Origin: Ailurus styani
Taxonomy: Eukaryota; Chordata; Mammalia; Carnivora; Ailuridae
NCBI GenBank assembly: GCA_002007465.1
Contig: LNAC01000772.1
Span: forward strand, 501,406-565,405
Direction: 5' to 3'
Length of the DNA stretch: 64,000 bases
Position 1 is the first letter of the stretch, and each line of letters begins with the position of its first letter. The position numbers and the translations under genes were made by a program. The notes beneath the pieces were generated by a model. The model worked only from the letters and a program-made list of their open reading frames with translations. It was not told the DNA's origin and did no database searches. Below, in pieces: positions 47,161-58,219 of this stretch.

Positions 47161-47966
47161 TTTAATCTCTTGAAATTTGTAATTTTTATTTTAATTTTTG
47201 TTATTGTTGAATGAAAGGAAAGGACAGAAACGAACTCAGGTGCCATTATTCCGGGAGGCAAAATCCTTGAGCCTCCTTAAAAGTCATCACCTTGACTTCC
47301 TTGGGAGAAATAATTTTGATCTTCCTTTCAGTTATAATTTACCCATCAGAGAAGTAGGTTTTTTTCTTTACTCCACCAGGATGTCTAGGTTCAATTATTT
47401 ATCATAATTATTCTAAAAATCTAAAGTGTCATTATCTTCTTGTTTTTATCTGTGAATTGTAATTAAAGTATTTGGAATATTACTCTTTATTTTCTTTCGT
47501 CATTAAGTTGGCAATACTGGGAGTTGATTATACAAATACTCTACAATTAAGGAACAAAGCAAAAACATCAGTATAAAGAAATATTCTGTATCAGCAGCCC
47601 ATTAAAATCTGCTGACTACTTTAAGACATAATAACACTTTTAATTAACTTACAATAGGCTTTTCTATTATAATGAATTAAACTCTTAGATATACATTAAA
47701 ATCCTGTTAGGCAAATCAAAAAACTAAAGAAGTCAGAAATGATATCCTGGCATTAATAACACCTTATATTATTAAATGGCGAGGTTGAGGAGAAACACAA
47801 TTTTTTGTTCCATTTCACAGTTAAGGTAACTGCATTTTGCAGTAAAGGGACTGGATCAGGCACCAAAAGACCTGGACTTGGAACCCACCTCTGCTTCCTG
47901 CAAGCTATTTATCAGGCTAAAAATGACTTTTTAAAAAATATAACATTTTGTTAAAAAAAAAAACCA
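47161..47966. other. Unassigned DNA
   Basis: No gene. A weak MIR-like run at 47845-47920 (gcaccaaaagacctggactt, ggaacccacctctgcttcct) is the only hint of a repeat. Confidence 0.4.
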
Positions 47967-47978
47967 AAACTTTATTTT

Positions 47979-48192
47979 TGGGGCACCTGGGTGGCTCAGT
48001 CAGTTGGGCATCTGCCTTTGGCTCAGGTCATGATCCCCGGATCCTGGTTCAAGCACTGTGTCCAGTTCCCCCTCCTTGTGCAGCTCTCCTTGTGCGGCTC
48101 CCCCTGCTTGTGTTGTTGCATGCTCTCTGTTTCTCTCTGTCAAATAAAGAAATAAAATCATAAACAAATTAAAAAATAAAATGAAATATAAT
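47979..48192 (+). mobile_element. CAN-type SINE, sense, variant body
   Basis: Head ggggcacctgggtggctcag, then ttgggcatctgcctttggct, ctcaggtcatgatccccgga, a body with gcggctccccctgcttg, and tail caaataaagaaataaaatc. Target duplication aaactttatttt at 47967-47978 and 48193-48204. Confidence 0.93.
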
Positions 48193-48204
48193 AAACTTTA
48201 TTTT

Positions 48205-48545
48205 CATAGAATACATTTCCTACCATGGGAAAATGACAATGTATTACTTACAGTTTTATATTTATAGACATTATTTTAGGAGAAGTGAAATAAATACATT
48301 TGAGGGTTAAGTCTCAGTTTAGATTCTGTAATATTTTGATACATCTATAAGGGGACTTCATCCCTACATGGAACTTCTCTATACTCAGAAGCTCTCAAAA
48401 GAACTCTGGGCTCTTCCCAGGATTTAGAAATTAATAATGTGAAATATCAGGATTTAGAAATTAATAATGTGAAATATCAGTATTTCCTAATTTTAAAATT
48501 TCCCTAGTACATGTAACCATCAGTAACTGGAATCAACTGAACAGA
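48205..48545. other. Unassigned DNA with a 30-base perfect tandem duplication
   Basis: Nothing recognised except the duplication at 48421-48480, listed separately. Confidence 0.5.
48421..48480. repeat. Two perfect 30-base tandem copies
   Basis: The unit starts gatttagaaattaataatg and ends tgaaatatcag. The two copies are identical, and an extra cag precedes the first (48418-48420). Identity at 30 of 30 bases implies a recent duplication or an assembly slip. Confidence 0.95.
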
Positions 48546-48558
48546 GAGGGAAGTTTTC

Positions 48559-48764
48559 TTTTCTTTTTTTTTTTTAAGATTTTATTTATTTATTTCACAG
48601 AGGGAGAGAGATCACAAGGAGGCAGAGAGGCAGGCAGACAGAGAGAGGGGGAAGCAGGCTCCCCGCTGAGCAGGGAGCCAGATGCGGGCCTGGATCCCAG
48701 GACCCTGAGATCATGACCTGAGCCGAAAGCAGAGGCTTTAACCCACTGAGCCACCCAGGCGCCC
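48559..48764 (-). mobile_element. Young CAN-type SINE, antisense
   Basis: T-rich tail, aagattttatttatttattt, cacagagggagagagatcac, aaggaggcagagaggcaggc, gagagggggaagcaggctcc and gccacccaggcgccc. Target duplication gagggaagttttc is perfect at 48546-48558 and 48765-48777. It shares the aaggagg and gggggaagc variants with 37650-37849 and 60720-60919. Confidence 0.96.
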
Positions 48765-48777
48765 GAGGGAAGTTTTC

Positions 48778-49716
48778 AAAAATTAAACACTAACTAATTT
48801 TCTGCCAATCCTTTACTTACAAATTAACAGGCTTTCCCTTTCTCCATCATTCCCAGGACAAATACAGAAGTTTGATCACGTATTGATAGTAATAAAGCTG
48901 AATTCCCTTTAAAAATTTGATAAGGTAAGAGGCAAAAGCTCAGGCATAATGTTTTGTTATGTTGTGAGTATTGTGAGAAGCTGAGAGACAATCCCAGAAA
49001 CTCATCTGATCAAGGAACTCAGTCTCCAAATTTCTTGGATACAATTCCTCTCAAACCTTTTCCCCAAAGACCAAATTCTAAAAATAACCAGGTGATTAGG
49101 AGAAGAGGTTTGGAATTATCTGTTATTTCCTCCTTACTGTGATTTGAATGGCATAACAGAGCAGAGGCAAAGAAGTGAGCAGTCAATCTCAAGGTATTAA
49201 ATTAAAAAGGTCAGAGTTTTCACAACATGGCAACAGCTTTGCAGACGCCCACATCATGATAGTTGAGATAACAAAGTCCAGCAAAGGTTAAAGCTGAGAC
49301 TGCCAAAACACCTTCCTTGGCAGTTTTCTACAAAGCATCCCCTCGAACATAGTCAGGAACCATTTGTCCAAGGCCCCAGTTGACTATGGACAGTGAGGGC
49401 TGCAGCGAGGAAGTAGTTGTCCATCACAGAGCCAAGATTCAAATAAGCGGCTGGAATTAGGCCCAGGAGCAAAACATTGACAACCCTCTAACCGGTCCAG
49501 TGGAGAGATGCAGCCTTAGAACCACAATGGTAGTTGAGTGACAGGTGAAAATGCTGTGTTCTACACCATACTGGGGTAGGTTGATCATGGAGAAATGCTG
49601 AGACATGAACAGGTCTGATCACAGGGATTTGGAGAAACAGAGCTCAGCCTTCTTGTACACTTCACAGGACTCTTGGCCTCCAGAGACTCTCCATCTCTCT
49701 CCTGAAGGCTCAAGGT
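48778..49716. other. Unassigned DNA
   Basis: No gene or named repeat recognised. Confidence 0.5.
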
Positions 49717-49734
49717 CCTAGGATTGCCATTCTT

Positions 49735-49890
49735 TTTCTCTTTAGAGTGAGTTGGGGAGGAGCAGAGTGAGAAGGAGAGAATCCCAAGCAGCATAGCCCA
49801 ATATTGGACTGGATCTCATATCCCTAAGATGGTGCCCTGGGTCAAAATCAAGATCCAACACTCAACCAACAGAGCCACCCAGGTGCCCCC
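49735..49890 (-). mobile_element. Older CAN-type SINE, antisense, tail eroded
   Basis: The body gaaggagagaatcccaagca, ggtcaaaatcaagatccaac and the head complement gccacccaggtgccccc are clear, while the A-tail side is decayed. A partial target duplication (cctaggattg at 49717 and cctaggactg at 49890) is visible. Confidence 0.82.
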
Positions 49891-49954
49891 CTAGGACTGA
49901 CTTTTAATGGATGAAGGGCTTCCTTTTCCTAGACGGAATCTCGTTGAGAGCACA

Positions 49955-50162
49955 GGTTCAGAGTCAGTCTCTTTCTAAGGTATTTATTTCCTGTGCAGTC
50001 TTCAGTAAGTTACATATATGTATAATCCTCAGTTTTTTCATCCAAAAAATATGGATAAAAATAGCATCTATTGCATAGGGTTGTTGAAAAGATTAAAATA
50101 TAGAGTGCAAGTAATATGTTTATTAGAATGTTTAATATAATATTGGACAAAATTTTTTCCCT
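49955..50162 (+). repeat. MIR relic, sense
   Basis: The order cagtcttcagtaagttacat, atcctcagttttttcatcca, aaaatatggataaaaatagc, ttgcatagggttgttgaaaa and gattaaaatatagagtgcaa matches MIR. Both ends are diverged. Confidence 0.7.
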
Positions 50163-51985
50163 CTTATTACATCATATACTTTCCTCTTAGAACATTGTTA
50201 GAGAACCAGGACTCTTCTCTCTTTCCCCCCCATAAATTATTACATTTCTGAGAAAGTGGGTAAGAAATTATCTACAGACTGTAAAAGTTGACTTTCTACT
50301 ACAACTATGAATTTTTGTTGTTGTTGTTGTTGTTAGCATCCCCTGAACTTCTGGGCTAATTCTTTACATAAGCTCTTTTCAGATTCTATTCTGTTTTACA
50401 GAATTTAAGAGGGGATGGGCAAGCAGGCCAAACTCAGAGATCATTTATTCAGTCGCAAATAAGTTCCCACCACAATTTTGTTAAAAGAAAAAGACAGTGG
50501 ATAAAATATTTTCAAAATATTTACGATTTTATTTCTTAGTGCTAATTTGTCCTACTATGGACAAACAAGATTTGCTCTGCATTATGTTCTTAGTTCAGCT
50601 AAAAATTCAAGTATACAATTCAAGTATAATTGGGTGTGCCATCATGTGTGGGCGAGAAAAGGCACTTGAGTGTTCCCTCTTCCCCATTTCAGTAGCATTA
50701 TAAACCAAATAAATACCAGAAGGGACAGAGAGATATTCTTTTATTAATAAGATAATTACTAATGAGTATAATAACAGTTATTAGATTTATTTTCAAAGAT
50801 GTGTCAAAACATGTTTTAATTCCTCATCATTTAGTATGTGCAGACAGGCATTCATCTATCTGATGCAAAGAACATCTTTTCTTTCTGGAGGATGTTCAGG
50901 TCATGTTGATGCACTGTGACCAGCATAAGTGGCCCCACTTCCCTGCACCCCCAAGACATGGATTCACCTGGTACTGGCCACAGCCTCTCCTTGGTCTTTA
51001 TTCACATGTTCCTGGTGTGTCCCAGATTCCTGCCTCTGTCCTTCTCTGACCAATGTCAGAGAGTGTCCCTGAGTGAAAAGCTGTTTATAAACAAGAAGAG
51101 GTGGAACTAGCAAGGTTAATCAGATTTGAATTGGACAGAGAAGTATGGAGGAAGTGTCCAGTCAGTTTCAGCAGAAGGTACTGAAATGAAGCAGCAAAAA
51201 GTGGCCATAGGAGACCATGAGGGAGCTGGGAGTTTGAGTCAGCAGAAACTGCAAGAAAAAGAAAGCTCTTTAGAGAACTGGGTGAGGTAAACAGTCAGAA
51301 GAAATATGAGTGCTATGTAGAGACTAAGATGGCCATAGCCTATTGCTGCCTTGAGTCCTTAGTAACCTGAAGCTGAGATTTGCTGCACAATTATGGTGTT
51401 TAGCTTTGTGTAAGTGCCATATACACACTATTCCTGAGTTCCTATGAGATTCTTCTTCCCTTATTCCACGTTTATTCTTATTATCAAGTCCCCACACTTT
51501 CCTTCTGTTACCTGAAAGGTATAAATAACTTAACAGCCATATTTCCATAAAAGAGTCAGCATTGTCAAAGGAAAGAACCCCCACGTTCCAGGGTAGCTCA
51601 AATGGCTTCCTTGGGTACTAGAATGTTCTTTCATGTTCTGTTTTAGGTTGAGTTCAATCTGGTTCCACTGGAAAACCTACTGATTATGGAAGCTTTTCTG
51701 GGAAGAAATTACACATGTGCCTAAGTCTGAAAATTGCAAATTTTCACAGAGACTCATCTCCATAGCGTTCTTTCATAACCAGGAGGTAGTGTAGATATAA
51801 AAGCTATTTTACAGTGACACAACATGGCAGTCCTTGCTCTGCATGGCAGTGTAGGACTTTAAAAATGTCCATGCAAGTTGAAGCTAAGTAAAGCAGAACA
51901 ATCAAAAGGACTCTCCTGAAACCTTCAGAAATCTTTTTGAAACATAAAATTTGCTGAAACATAAAACATTACATTAAACATTAAA
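50163..51985. other. Unassigned DNA with a short (TTG)n
   Basis: A ttgttgttgttg run lies near 50314-50334. Otherwise I see no gene, exon or named repeat. Confidence 0.5.
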
Positions 51986-51999
51986 GATTACATTTTTAA

Positions 52000-52192
52000 A
52001 AGACTTTATTTACTTCTTTTAGAGAAAATATGATCAGGGGGAGGGACAGCAGGAGAAGGAGAGGGAGAATCCCAAGCAGACTCTGTGCTGTGTGCAGAAC
52101 GTGTTGCAGGGCTTGATCTCAGAGCTCCGAAATCAAGACCTGAGCTGAAATTAGGCATCAGATATTTAACCAACTGAGCCTCCCAGGTAGCC
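52000..52192 (-). mobile_element. Older CAN-type SINE, antisense
   Basis: aaaagactttatttacttct, gagaatcccaagcagactct, gggcttgatctcagagctcc, gaaatcaagacctgagctga and tgagcctcccaggtagcc. It is diverged. Possible target duplication: attacatttttaa before and attaacattttaa after. Confidence 0.85.
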
Positions 52193-52500
52193 GTACACAT
52201 TAACATTTTAAGATATAATCCAAATTTTAAATTTTAATTTTAAAGTAATTAAACATTGCATTTTTAATTTCTTAATTAAAATTTTAATATAATTTTAAAA
52301 TTTAATATAAACTAAATAGTAACATTCAAATTTTAATTAAACATTATTTGTTGAAACATTCGATTTTGTTGAAACATTAAATACATAGGAACATACAATA
52401 AATAAATAATAAACTACATAATATACTATATAATAAATAGTATAGTGTTAATAGTTTTTTGTAAATTAAAATTTTAAAATTAATTTTGTTATAATTTCAA
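52193..52500. repeat. AT-rich low-complexity stretch
   Basis: Built of aattttaa, taaacatt and aataaata units with few G or C, including the repeated phrase gttgaaacatt. Perhaps an expanded retroelement tail or target DNA. Confidence 0.8.
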
Positions 52501-52880
52501 ATTTATGGAAAAAATATAAAGCTGATGTAAGGAACTTTACCCCATTGTTTCCATTTTGCCCTGTTTGCTTTCTCATTATTACTTTTTCTCTTTCCCACAC
52601 CTCTTTTAAATCTGAGAGGAAGTTTGGGGCCACTCACTGTTTCCAGAGTGTATTTCCTAAGAACAAAGAACCCTATACAATGATCAAAACAGGAAATGTA
52701 ACATTGATACGGTTATCTAATCCACAGTCTATATTCAAGTTTTCTCATCTGTCCTAATGATATGTTTTATAAATATTTATTCCAGAGCAGGATCCAGCCC
52801 ATGATCAAGCATTGCTTTCAAGCATCATATCTCTTTAGTTTCTTTTAATCTGGAGCAGGTCTGCAGCCTTTTCCTTTAAT
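52501..52880 (-). repeat. Old L1-type 3'-UTR relic, likely antisense
   Basis: agagtgtatttcctaagaac, aggaaatgtaacattgatac, ttatctaatccacagtctat, attcaagttttctcatctgt, gcaggatccagcccatgatc and atatctctttagtttctttt follow a common mammalian L1M-type segment. The exact family and strand are uncertain. Confidence 0.55.
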
Positions 52881-54130
52881 TTTTTCCAGCTTTTTTGAGG
52901 TATAATTGACATATGATATTGTATAAGTTTAAGGGATACATTGTAATTTAAAACATTAGCAATCTTAAGAATTAAAGTGTTTTATTTCCCTGTGGAAAGC
53001 TTTCCAGAATCAGTGTGAACAGTGCTTGCCATCTTCTCATGGTATAGCTTACAATACAGAGTTAGCATCTTTTCTATGGCTTGCTGAACTGTCACAGTTC
53101 TTTCTGTTTGGATCACTTTGACATTTTATTCTTTGTGTTTTCAATGTTGTGAAATATCTCCTATCATATAATTTTTTCCCACCTCACTTTTTCTGATAAA
53201 CCTCTCCTTCTCTTTGTCACAGACACTTTCCTAATATACGCCAATAAGCTCTCCTTCACTAATATCACCAGGCTGCACATTTAGAGTTTCTCAAGTGGGA
53301 GCAATGCCAACATTTCCCTGGTCAGCTATTTTCTCTAGAATTCTATTCACTTTCAATCTAATTTCCCTTCCACTTTACCGCTTTTCATTTATTTCTGTGC
53401 TTTCATCTTTTTTGGCCAATTCTCTTTCAATGATCCATTTTTTAAAAATGTCTGGTGGTTTTATCACTGAGAGAAAAGGGGACAACACCATTACATGCTT
53501 TGCTGTTTGCATGTGACCTGATAACAAATGCTCAGTGACCCATCACCAGCACACTTGAATCATGCTGCACAGTTATTATTTATGGAGTGGTTTGTAGACT
53601 GAAGACTTAGTAGCAGAGTTTGCCTTTTATGAAATTAATCACAGTTCATATACCATGTAGCTAAAATTCACACATGTGGGAACCATGCAATATATGGACT
53701 GTCTGTGTCTGACCCAAATTCCCATTATCTGACAACTACTGACAACTTTTTCAAAGATGAAAGTGCTCTGGGACAATGGGACACAATATTTCACATCAAG
53801 GCAGACCTTTAGTTGCCATACTGTACATTAGGTCCCCAGAATTTATTGGTCTTATGACTGAAAGTTTATAATCTTGACCAAGATCTCCCCATTTCACCTA
53901 CCTCCCAGCCCTTGACAACCATCATCTTACTCTCTTGTTCTATGAATTCGGCTTTTTGAGATTCTCCATGTGAGATCATATAGTGTTTGCCTTTGTCTGA
54001 CTTATTTCACTTCACATAATGTCCTCAAGTTCTATCCATGTTGTTGCAAATTAAAGGATTTCCTTCTTTCTTATGGCTAAATAACATTCCATTGTATTCC
54101 ATTGTGTATGTGTATGTATGATTATGTGTA
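52881..54130 (-). mobile_element. L1M 3' region, antisense, split by a Tigger remnant
   Basis: First part 52881-52960 (ttgaggtataattgacatat, gtataagtttaagggataca). Second part about 53808-54130 (tgccatactgtacattaggt, ccccagaatttattggtctt, tatttcacttcacataatgt, tatggctaaataacattcca). The same order is found at 15080-15915, where it is continuous. About 130 bases of L1M expected at the join are missing, replaced by about 850 bases. Confidence 0.78.
52961..53712 (-). mobile_element. Tigger-type DNA transposon remnant with transposase 3' part, antisense
   Basis: Reading the minus strand, the text near 53100-53000 gives a decayed form of the C-terminal transposase segment of Tigger elements: residues IEKML, then YCKLYHEKMASTV, then a stop. 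Further 5' on that strand are decayed coding blocks, and near 53650-53712 a terminal-repeat-like cagtccatatattgcatggt. The 3' terminal repeat is not visible. It is the second Tigger relic here, and comes from a different part of the transposon than 27685-28308. Confidence 0.6.
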
Positions 54131-54159
54131 TATAAAAACAGGTAGTGTATGGTGAATCC

Positions 54160-54480
54160 TCACTATATGCTAGGTAGTATTGTAAACAATTTATATGTAT
54201 TAACTCATTTAGTTCTAACAATAATTCATACTAACATCTAAGTTCCACAAGGACAGGGATTTTTGTTTGCAGCTATTTCTCCCAAGCACAGCACAAGTCC
54301 TAACACATGAGAGATGTTTAATAAATATACAGTAAACAAATGAAGAAATGGTTGAATAAACAACTTTGTGATGTTGATCTTATTGTTCTACCCATTTTGG
54401 AGATAAGGAAATTGGAGTACAGAGAGAGTACTTAATTTATACAGTGTCCCACTACTAGAAATTAACAGGGCCATTCATAC
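54160..54480 (-). repeat. MIR relic, antisense, split by an L2-like insertion
   Basis: The outer parts (54160-54235: cactatatgctaggtagtat, gtattaactcatttagttct; and 54375-54480: cattttggagataaggaaat, agtacttaatttatacagtg) read as one MIR. The inner part 54238-54365 (aagttccacaaggacaggga, agatgtttaataaatataca) reads as an L2-like 3' end in sense. An old nest of two ancient repeats. Confidence 0.6.
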
Positions 54481-55452
54481 AAGGTGATGTAGCTGTATTA
54501 ATGTCAGACTGAATATATTTTGATGGCAAAAAGCATTACCAGAGGGTCATTATATAATGCAAAGATATCCAATAGATCAGGGTGATATAATAGCTCTAAA
54601 CTTGTAGAAAACTAGTAACATAGTCTCAAAATATATTAACTCAAAATGTTAGAATTACAGGGAAAAGTGGATAAATCCTCCATACTAATAGATGTTCACA
54701 TAACTCTTTTGGTAATTACAGATCAAAGAGACAGAAATATATAAGTAGGCAATAGAACATTTGAACAGCAAAATTTAAAACCATGACTTAAGGACCATAT
54801 ATAGAAGATGTGATTACTTTAAGTAACACATACTTTTCAGACACAAAAGAGCATTTATTGACCAGAAAATGGGCAATAAGTGAGTCTCAACAGATTCTAA
54901 AATATTGGTATCATGAAAACTATATTCTCTGCTACAAAATACACTGTAATCAAGTGAGATTTTTTCCTGGGATGCAAGAATGATTCAACACATGCAAATC
55001 AATAAATTTGATATACCCCATTAATAGAATGAAAGGTAAAATATAATGAGAATTATGATAGATGCAGAAAAACCATTTAACAAAATATGGCATCATTTTA
55101 TGGCAAAAAAAAAACTCAACAAATTCAGTATTGAAGGAACCTACCTCAGCATAATAAAGGCCATGTATGACAAATACACTGCTATCATCATACTCAACCA
55201 TGAAAGGTTGAAAATTTCCCCCCTCAGATCAAGATCAAGATCAAGAGAAGGGTACCTACTCTAACCACACCTGTTCAATGTAGTACTAGACATCCTAGCC
55301 AGAGCAATCAAGGCATAAAAAAAAATGTTTAAATTAAAAAAAAATAAAGGCATCCAAATCAGAAAAGAAGAAATAAAATTGTCTTTGTTTGCAGATTATA
55401 TATTCTTATATGGAGAAAATCCTAAAGACCAAAAAACTTAGAACTAATCAAC

Positions 55453-55755
55453 TAATCCAGTAAGGTTGCAGTACACAAAATCAACATACAGTAATCAGTT
55501 GTGTTTCTATATAGTAACAGTGAAATATCTGAAAAAGAAATAAAGAAAACAAATCTATTTACAACAGCAGTAAAAACAATATGTAAGAATAAATTTAATT
55601 GAGNTAATCCAGCAAGGTTGCAGTACACAAAATCAACATACAGTAATCAGTTGTGTTTCTATATAGTAACAGTGAAATATCTGAAAAAGAAATAAAGAAA
55701 ACAAATCTATTTACAACAGCAGTAAAAACAATATGTAAGAATAAATTTAATTGAG
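55453..55755 (+). other. 151-base duplication around a single N, probable assembly artefact
   Basis: 55453-55603 and 55605-55755 are each 151 bases and differ at one base (ccagtaagg against ccagcaagg). The N at 55604 lies exactly between. L1M text continues normally on both outer sides when one copy is ignored. Confidence 0.9.
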
Positions 55756-56490
55756 AAGGTGAAAAATCTCTACACTTGGAACTATAAGACTTGGATGAAA
55801 GTAATTGAAAAAGACATAAATAGATGGAAAGATATCCCATGTTCAGGGCTCAGAATAATTAATTTTGTTAAAATGTGCATAGGACCCAAAACATCTATAA
55901 ATTCAATGCAATTTTTATCAAAATTCAAATAGCATTTTTCACAGAAATCAGAGAACTAATGATAAAATTTGTACAGAACCACAAAAGACTCTGAATACTC
56001 AAAACAGTCCTGAGAAAGCACAAAGCTATATGCATCACAATTCCTGATCTCAAACTGTATTACAAAACTATATGTATTTGATTTATTATTACAAATCAAA
56101 AAATATGTTTATGATACTGGCATAAAAATGGACAGGTAAACCAAACAAAATCAATAGTCCACATAAAAAGTTAACTAAGGACAACGGAGCCAAGAATACT
56201 CATTAGGGAAAGATTAGTCTCTTCTACAAATGGTATTGGGAAAACTGGATAACCACATGACAAGGAATGAAATTGGATCCCTAACTTGTACCATTCATAA
56301 AAATTAACTAAAAATGTATTAAACACTTAATTGTAAGACCTGAAACCACAATACTCCTGGAAGAAAAGAGGAAAAAATCCTCCTTGACATTGGTATTGGT
56401 AAGGATTTTTTTGGATATAATAGTAAAAATACAAAAAACAAAAGTAAAAATAAATAAGTGGAACTATATCAAACTAAAAAGCTCTGCATA

Positions 56491-56910
56491 AGAGACTCCT
56501 AATCTCACAAAACAAACTGAGGGTTACTGGGGGGTGGGAGGGTAGGGATAGGGTGGATGGGTTATGGACATTGGGGAGGGTTTGTGCTTTGGTAAATGCT
56601 GTGAAAGATGTAAGCCTGATGATTCACAGACCTGTACCCCTGGGGCAAAGANTAAAAAAAAAAAAGCTCTGGGCGCCTGGGTGGCTCAGTAGGTTAAAGC
56701 CTCTGCTTTCGGCTCAGGTCATGATCTCAGGGTCCTGGGATCGAGGCCCGCATCGGGCTCCCTGCTCGGCGGNGTAGGGATAGGGTGGATGGGTTATGGA
56801 CATTGGGGAGGGTTTGTGCTTTGGTAAATGCTGTGAAAGATGTAAGCCTGATGATTCACAGACCTGTACCCCTGGGGCAAAGAAAAAAAAATTAAAAAAA
56901 AAAAAGCTCT
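56491..56910 (+). mobile_element. Young L1 3' end, shown twice because of assembly gaps
   Basis: The insertion begins after aaaagctctgca with taagagactcctaatctcac, runs through the G-rich 3' UTR and ends in cctgtacccctggggcaaag and poly-A. The 3' part is printed twice (56542-56670 and 56774-56910), with Ns at 56652 and 56773. The target duplication aaaaagctctgca is seen at about 56476 and 56901. It belongs to the same lineage as 6140-6521. Confidence 0.88.
56671..56772 (+). mobile_element. 5' half of a CAN-type SINE, ending at an N
   Basis: A consensus-like head, gggcgcctgggtggctcagt, runs to ctccctgctcggcgg and then meets the N at 56773. Body and tail are missing. It starts right after aaaaagctct, the base string where the L1 target duplication lies. 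It is probably a full SINE in the animal that was cut by assembly. Confidence 0.9.
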
Positions 56911-57076
56911 GCACAGCAAAGGAAATAATCAACAAATGAAAAGATAACCTATGAAATGGGAAAAAAGATTTGCAAACCATGTATCTGATAAGCATTTAAT
57001 ATCCAACATATATAAGGAACTCATAAATTCAATAGCAAAACAAACAAAAAACAATCCAGTTTAAAAATGGGCAGGG

Positions 57077-57286
57077 GGCACATGGGTGGCTCGGTCAGTT
57101 AAGCATCAGACTCTTGATTTTGGCTCAGGTCATGATCTCAGGGTTGTGAGATTGAGCCCTGCATCAGGCTCTATGTTGGGTGTGTAGCTTGCTTAAGATG
57201 ATCTCTTTCCCTCTCCTTCTGCCCCTTCTATCCCTCTAAAAATCCCTTCTATCCCTCAAAAAAAAAAAAAAAAANAAAAAAAAAAA
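57077..57286 (+). mobile_element. CAN-type SINE, sense, with N in its A-tail
   Basis: Head gggcacatgggtggctcggt, aagcatcagactcttgattt, ctcaggtcatgatctcaggg, a shorter body with a partly repeated cccttctatccctc, and a poly-A of about 28 interrupted by one N (57275). It splits the L1M between tttaaaaatgggcag and agcagagggactgaaa. Confidence 0.9.
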
Positions 57287-57744
57287 GCAGAGGGACTGAA
57301 AAGATATTCTTCCCAAAAAGGCATACAAATGGCTAACAAGTAAATGAAAAGATGCTCAACATCACTAGTCATCAGGGTAATGCAAATCAAAACCATGATA
57401 AAATGCCACTTCATATAGGTTAAAATGGTTATCATCTAAAAGACAAGCTATAACAAGTGTCGGTAAGTACATGGAGAAACAGGAACCCTTGTACACTGTT
57501 GATGGGAATGTAAATTGTTACAGCCACTATGGACACAGTATTGAGGTTCCATAAAAAACTAAAAGTAGAACTACTAATATGATCCAGAAATCCCACTTCT
57601 GGGTATATATCAGAAGAAAATAAAACCAGGATCTCAAAGAGGTATATGTATGCCAAAGTTTATTGCAGCATTATTCACAGGAGCTAAGATATGGAAACAA
57701 CCTGTGTCCTTCTATAAATGAATGGGTAAAGAAGATGTGGTTTT

Positions 57745-57818
57745 ATATGTATATATATATTATATATTTATTATACATTATATATTTATATATATTATAT
57801 ATACATAAATATATATAT
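57745..57818. repeat. (TA)n-rich tract at an L1M junction
   Basis: Irregular tatata and ttatat units where the sense L1M stops and the antisense L1M starts. Confidence 0.88.
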
Positions 57819-58219
57819 ATTTAATGTGGATTTCTTTTAGGCAACATAAAACTGGTTCCTGTTTCTTGACCCAACCTGATAATCTGTTTTTTAATTGGTG
57901 CAGGCTGTTGATAAACAAAGTAATTATTAATATAGGTGTATTAATAGCTACCATATATGTTACTGTTTTTGATTTGTTGCCTTTGTTCTTTGCTCCTATT
58001 TTTGTCTTTCACTTTTTCTGGCTTTTGTGGCCTCACTGAGCATTTTAAATTATTCCATTTTCTCTCCTTACTTAACATACCAGTTGTACTTTTTTACTTT
58101 TTTAGTATTTACCCAAGAGTTTGCAATATACATTTACAACTATGCCAAATCTTCTACTTTCAAATACCACTACACTGCACAATGGGTAATGCAAATACTT
58201 TATATAAGAAAATAATCCT

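Larger units (their letters stand above)
54490..57744 (+). mobile_element. L1M ORF2, sense, internally deleted and re-invaded
   Basis: It starts with decayed endonuclease text (gtagctgtattaatgtcaga). At about 54960 it jumps to the reverse transcriptase side (tcctgggatgcaagaatgat), reaches the catalytic block near 55390 (tttgcagattatata, reading FADY instead of FADD), and goes on to late ORF2 (gggaatgtaaattgttacag, ttgcagcattattcacagg). Inserted: a duplicated 151-base segment with an N, a young L1 3' end and half SINE (56491-56910), and a SINE (57077-57286). A gatcaa triplet expansion lies near 55226-55246. Confidence 0.82.
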
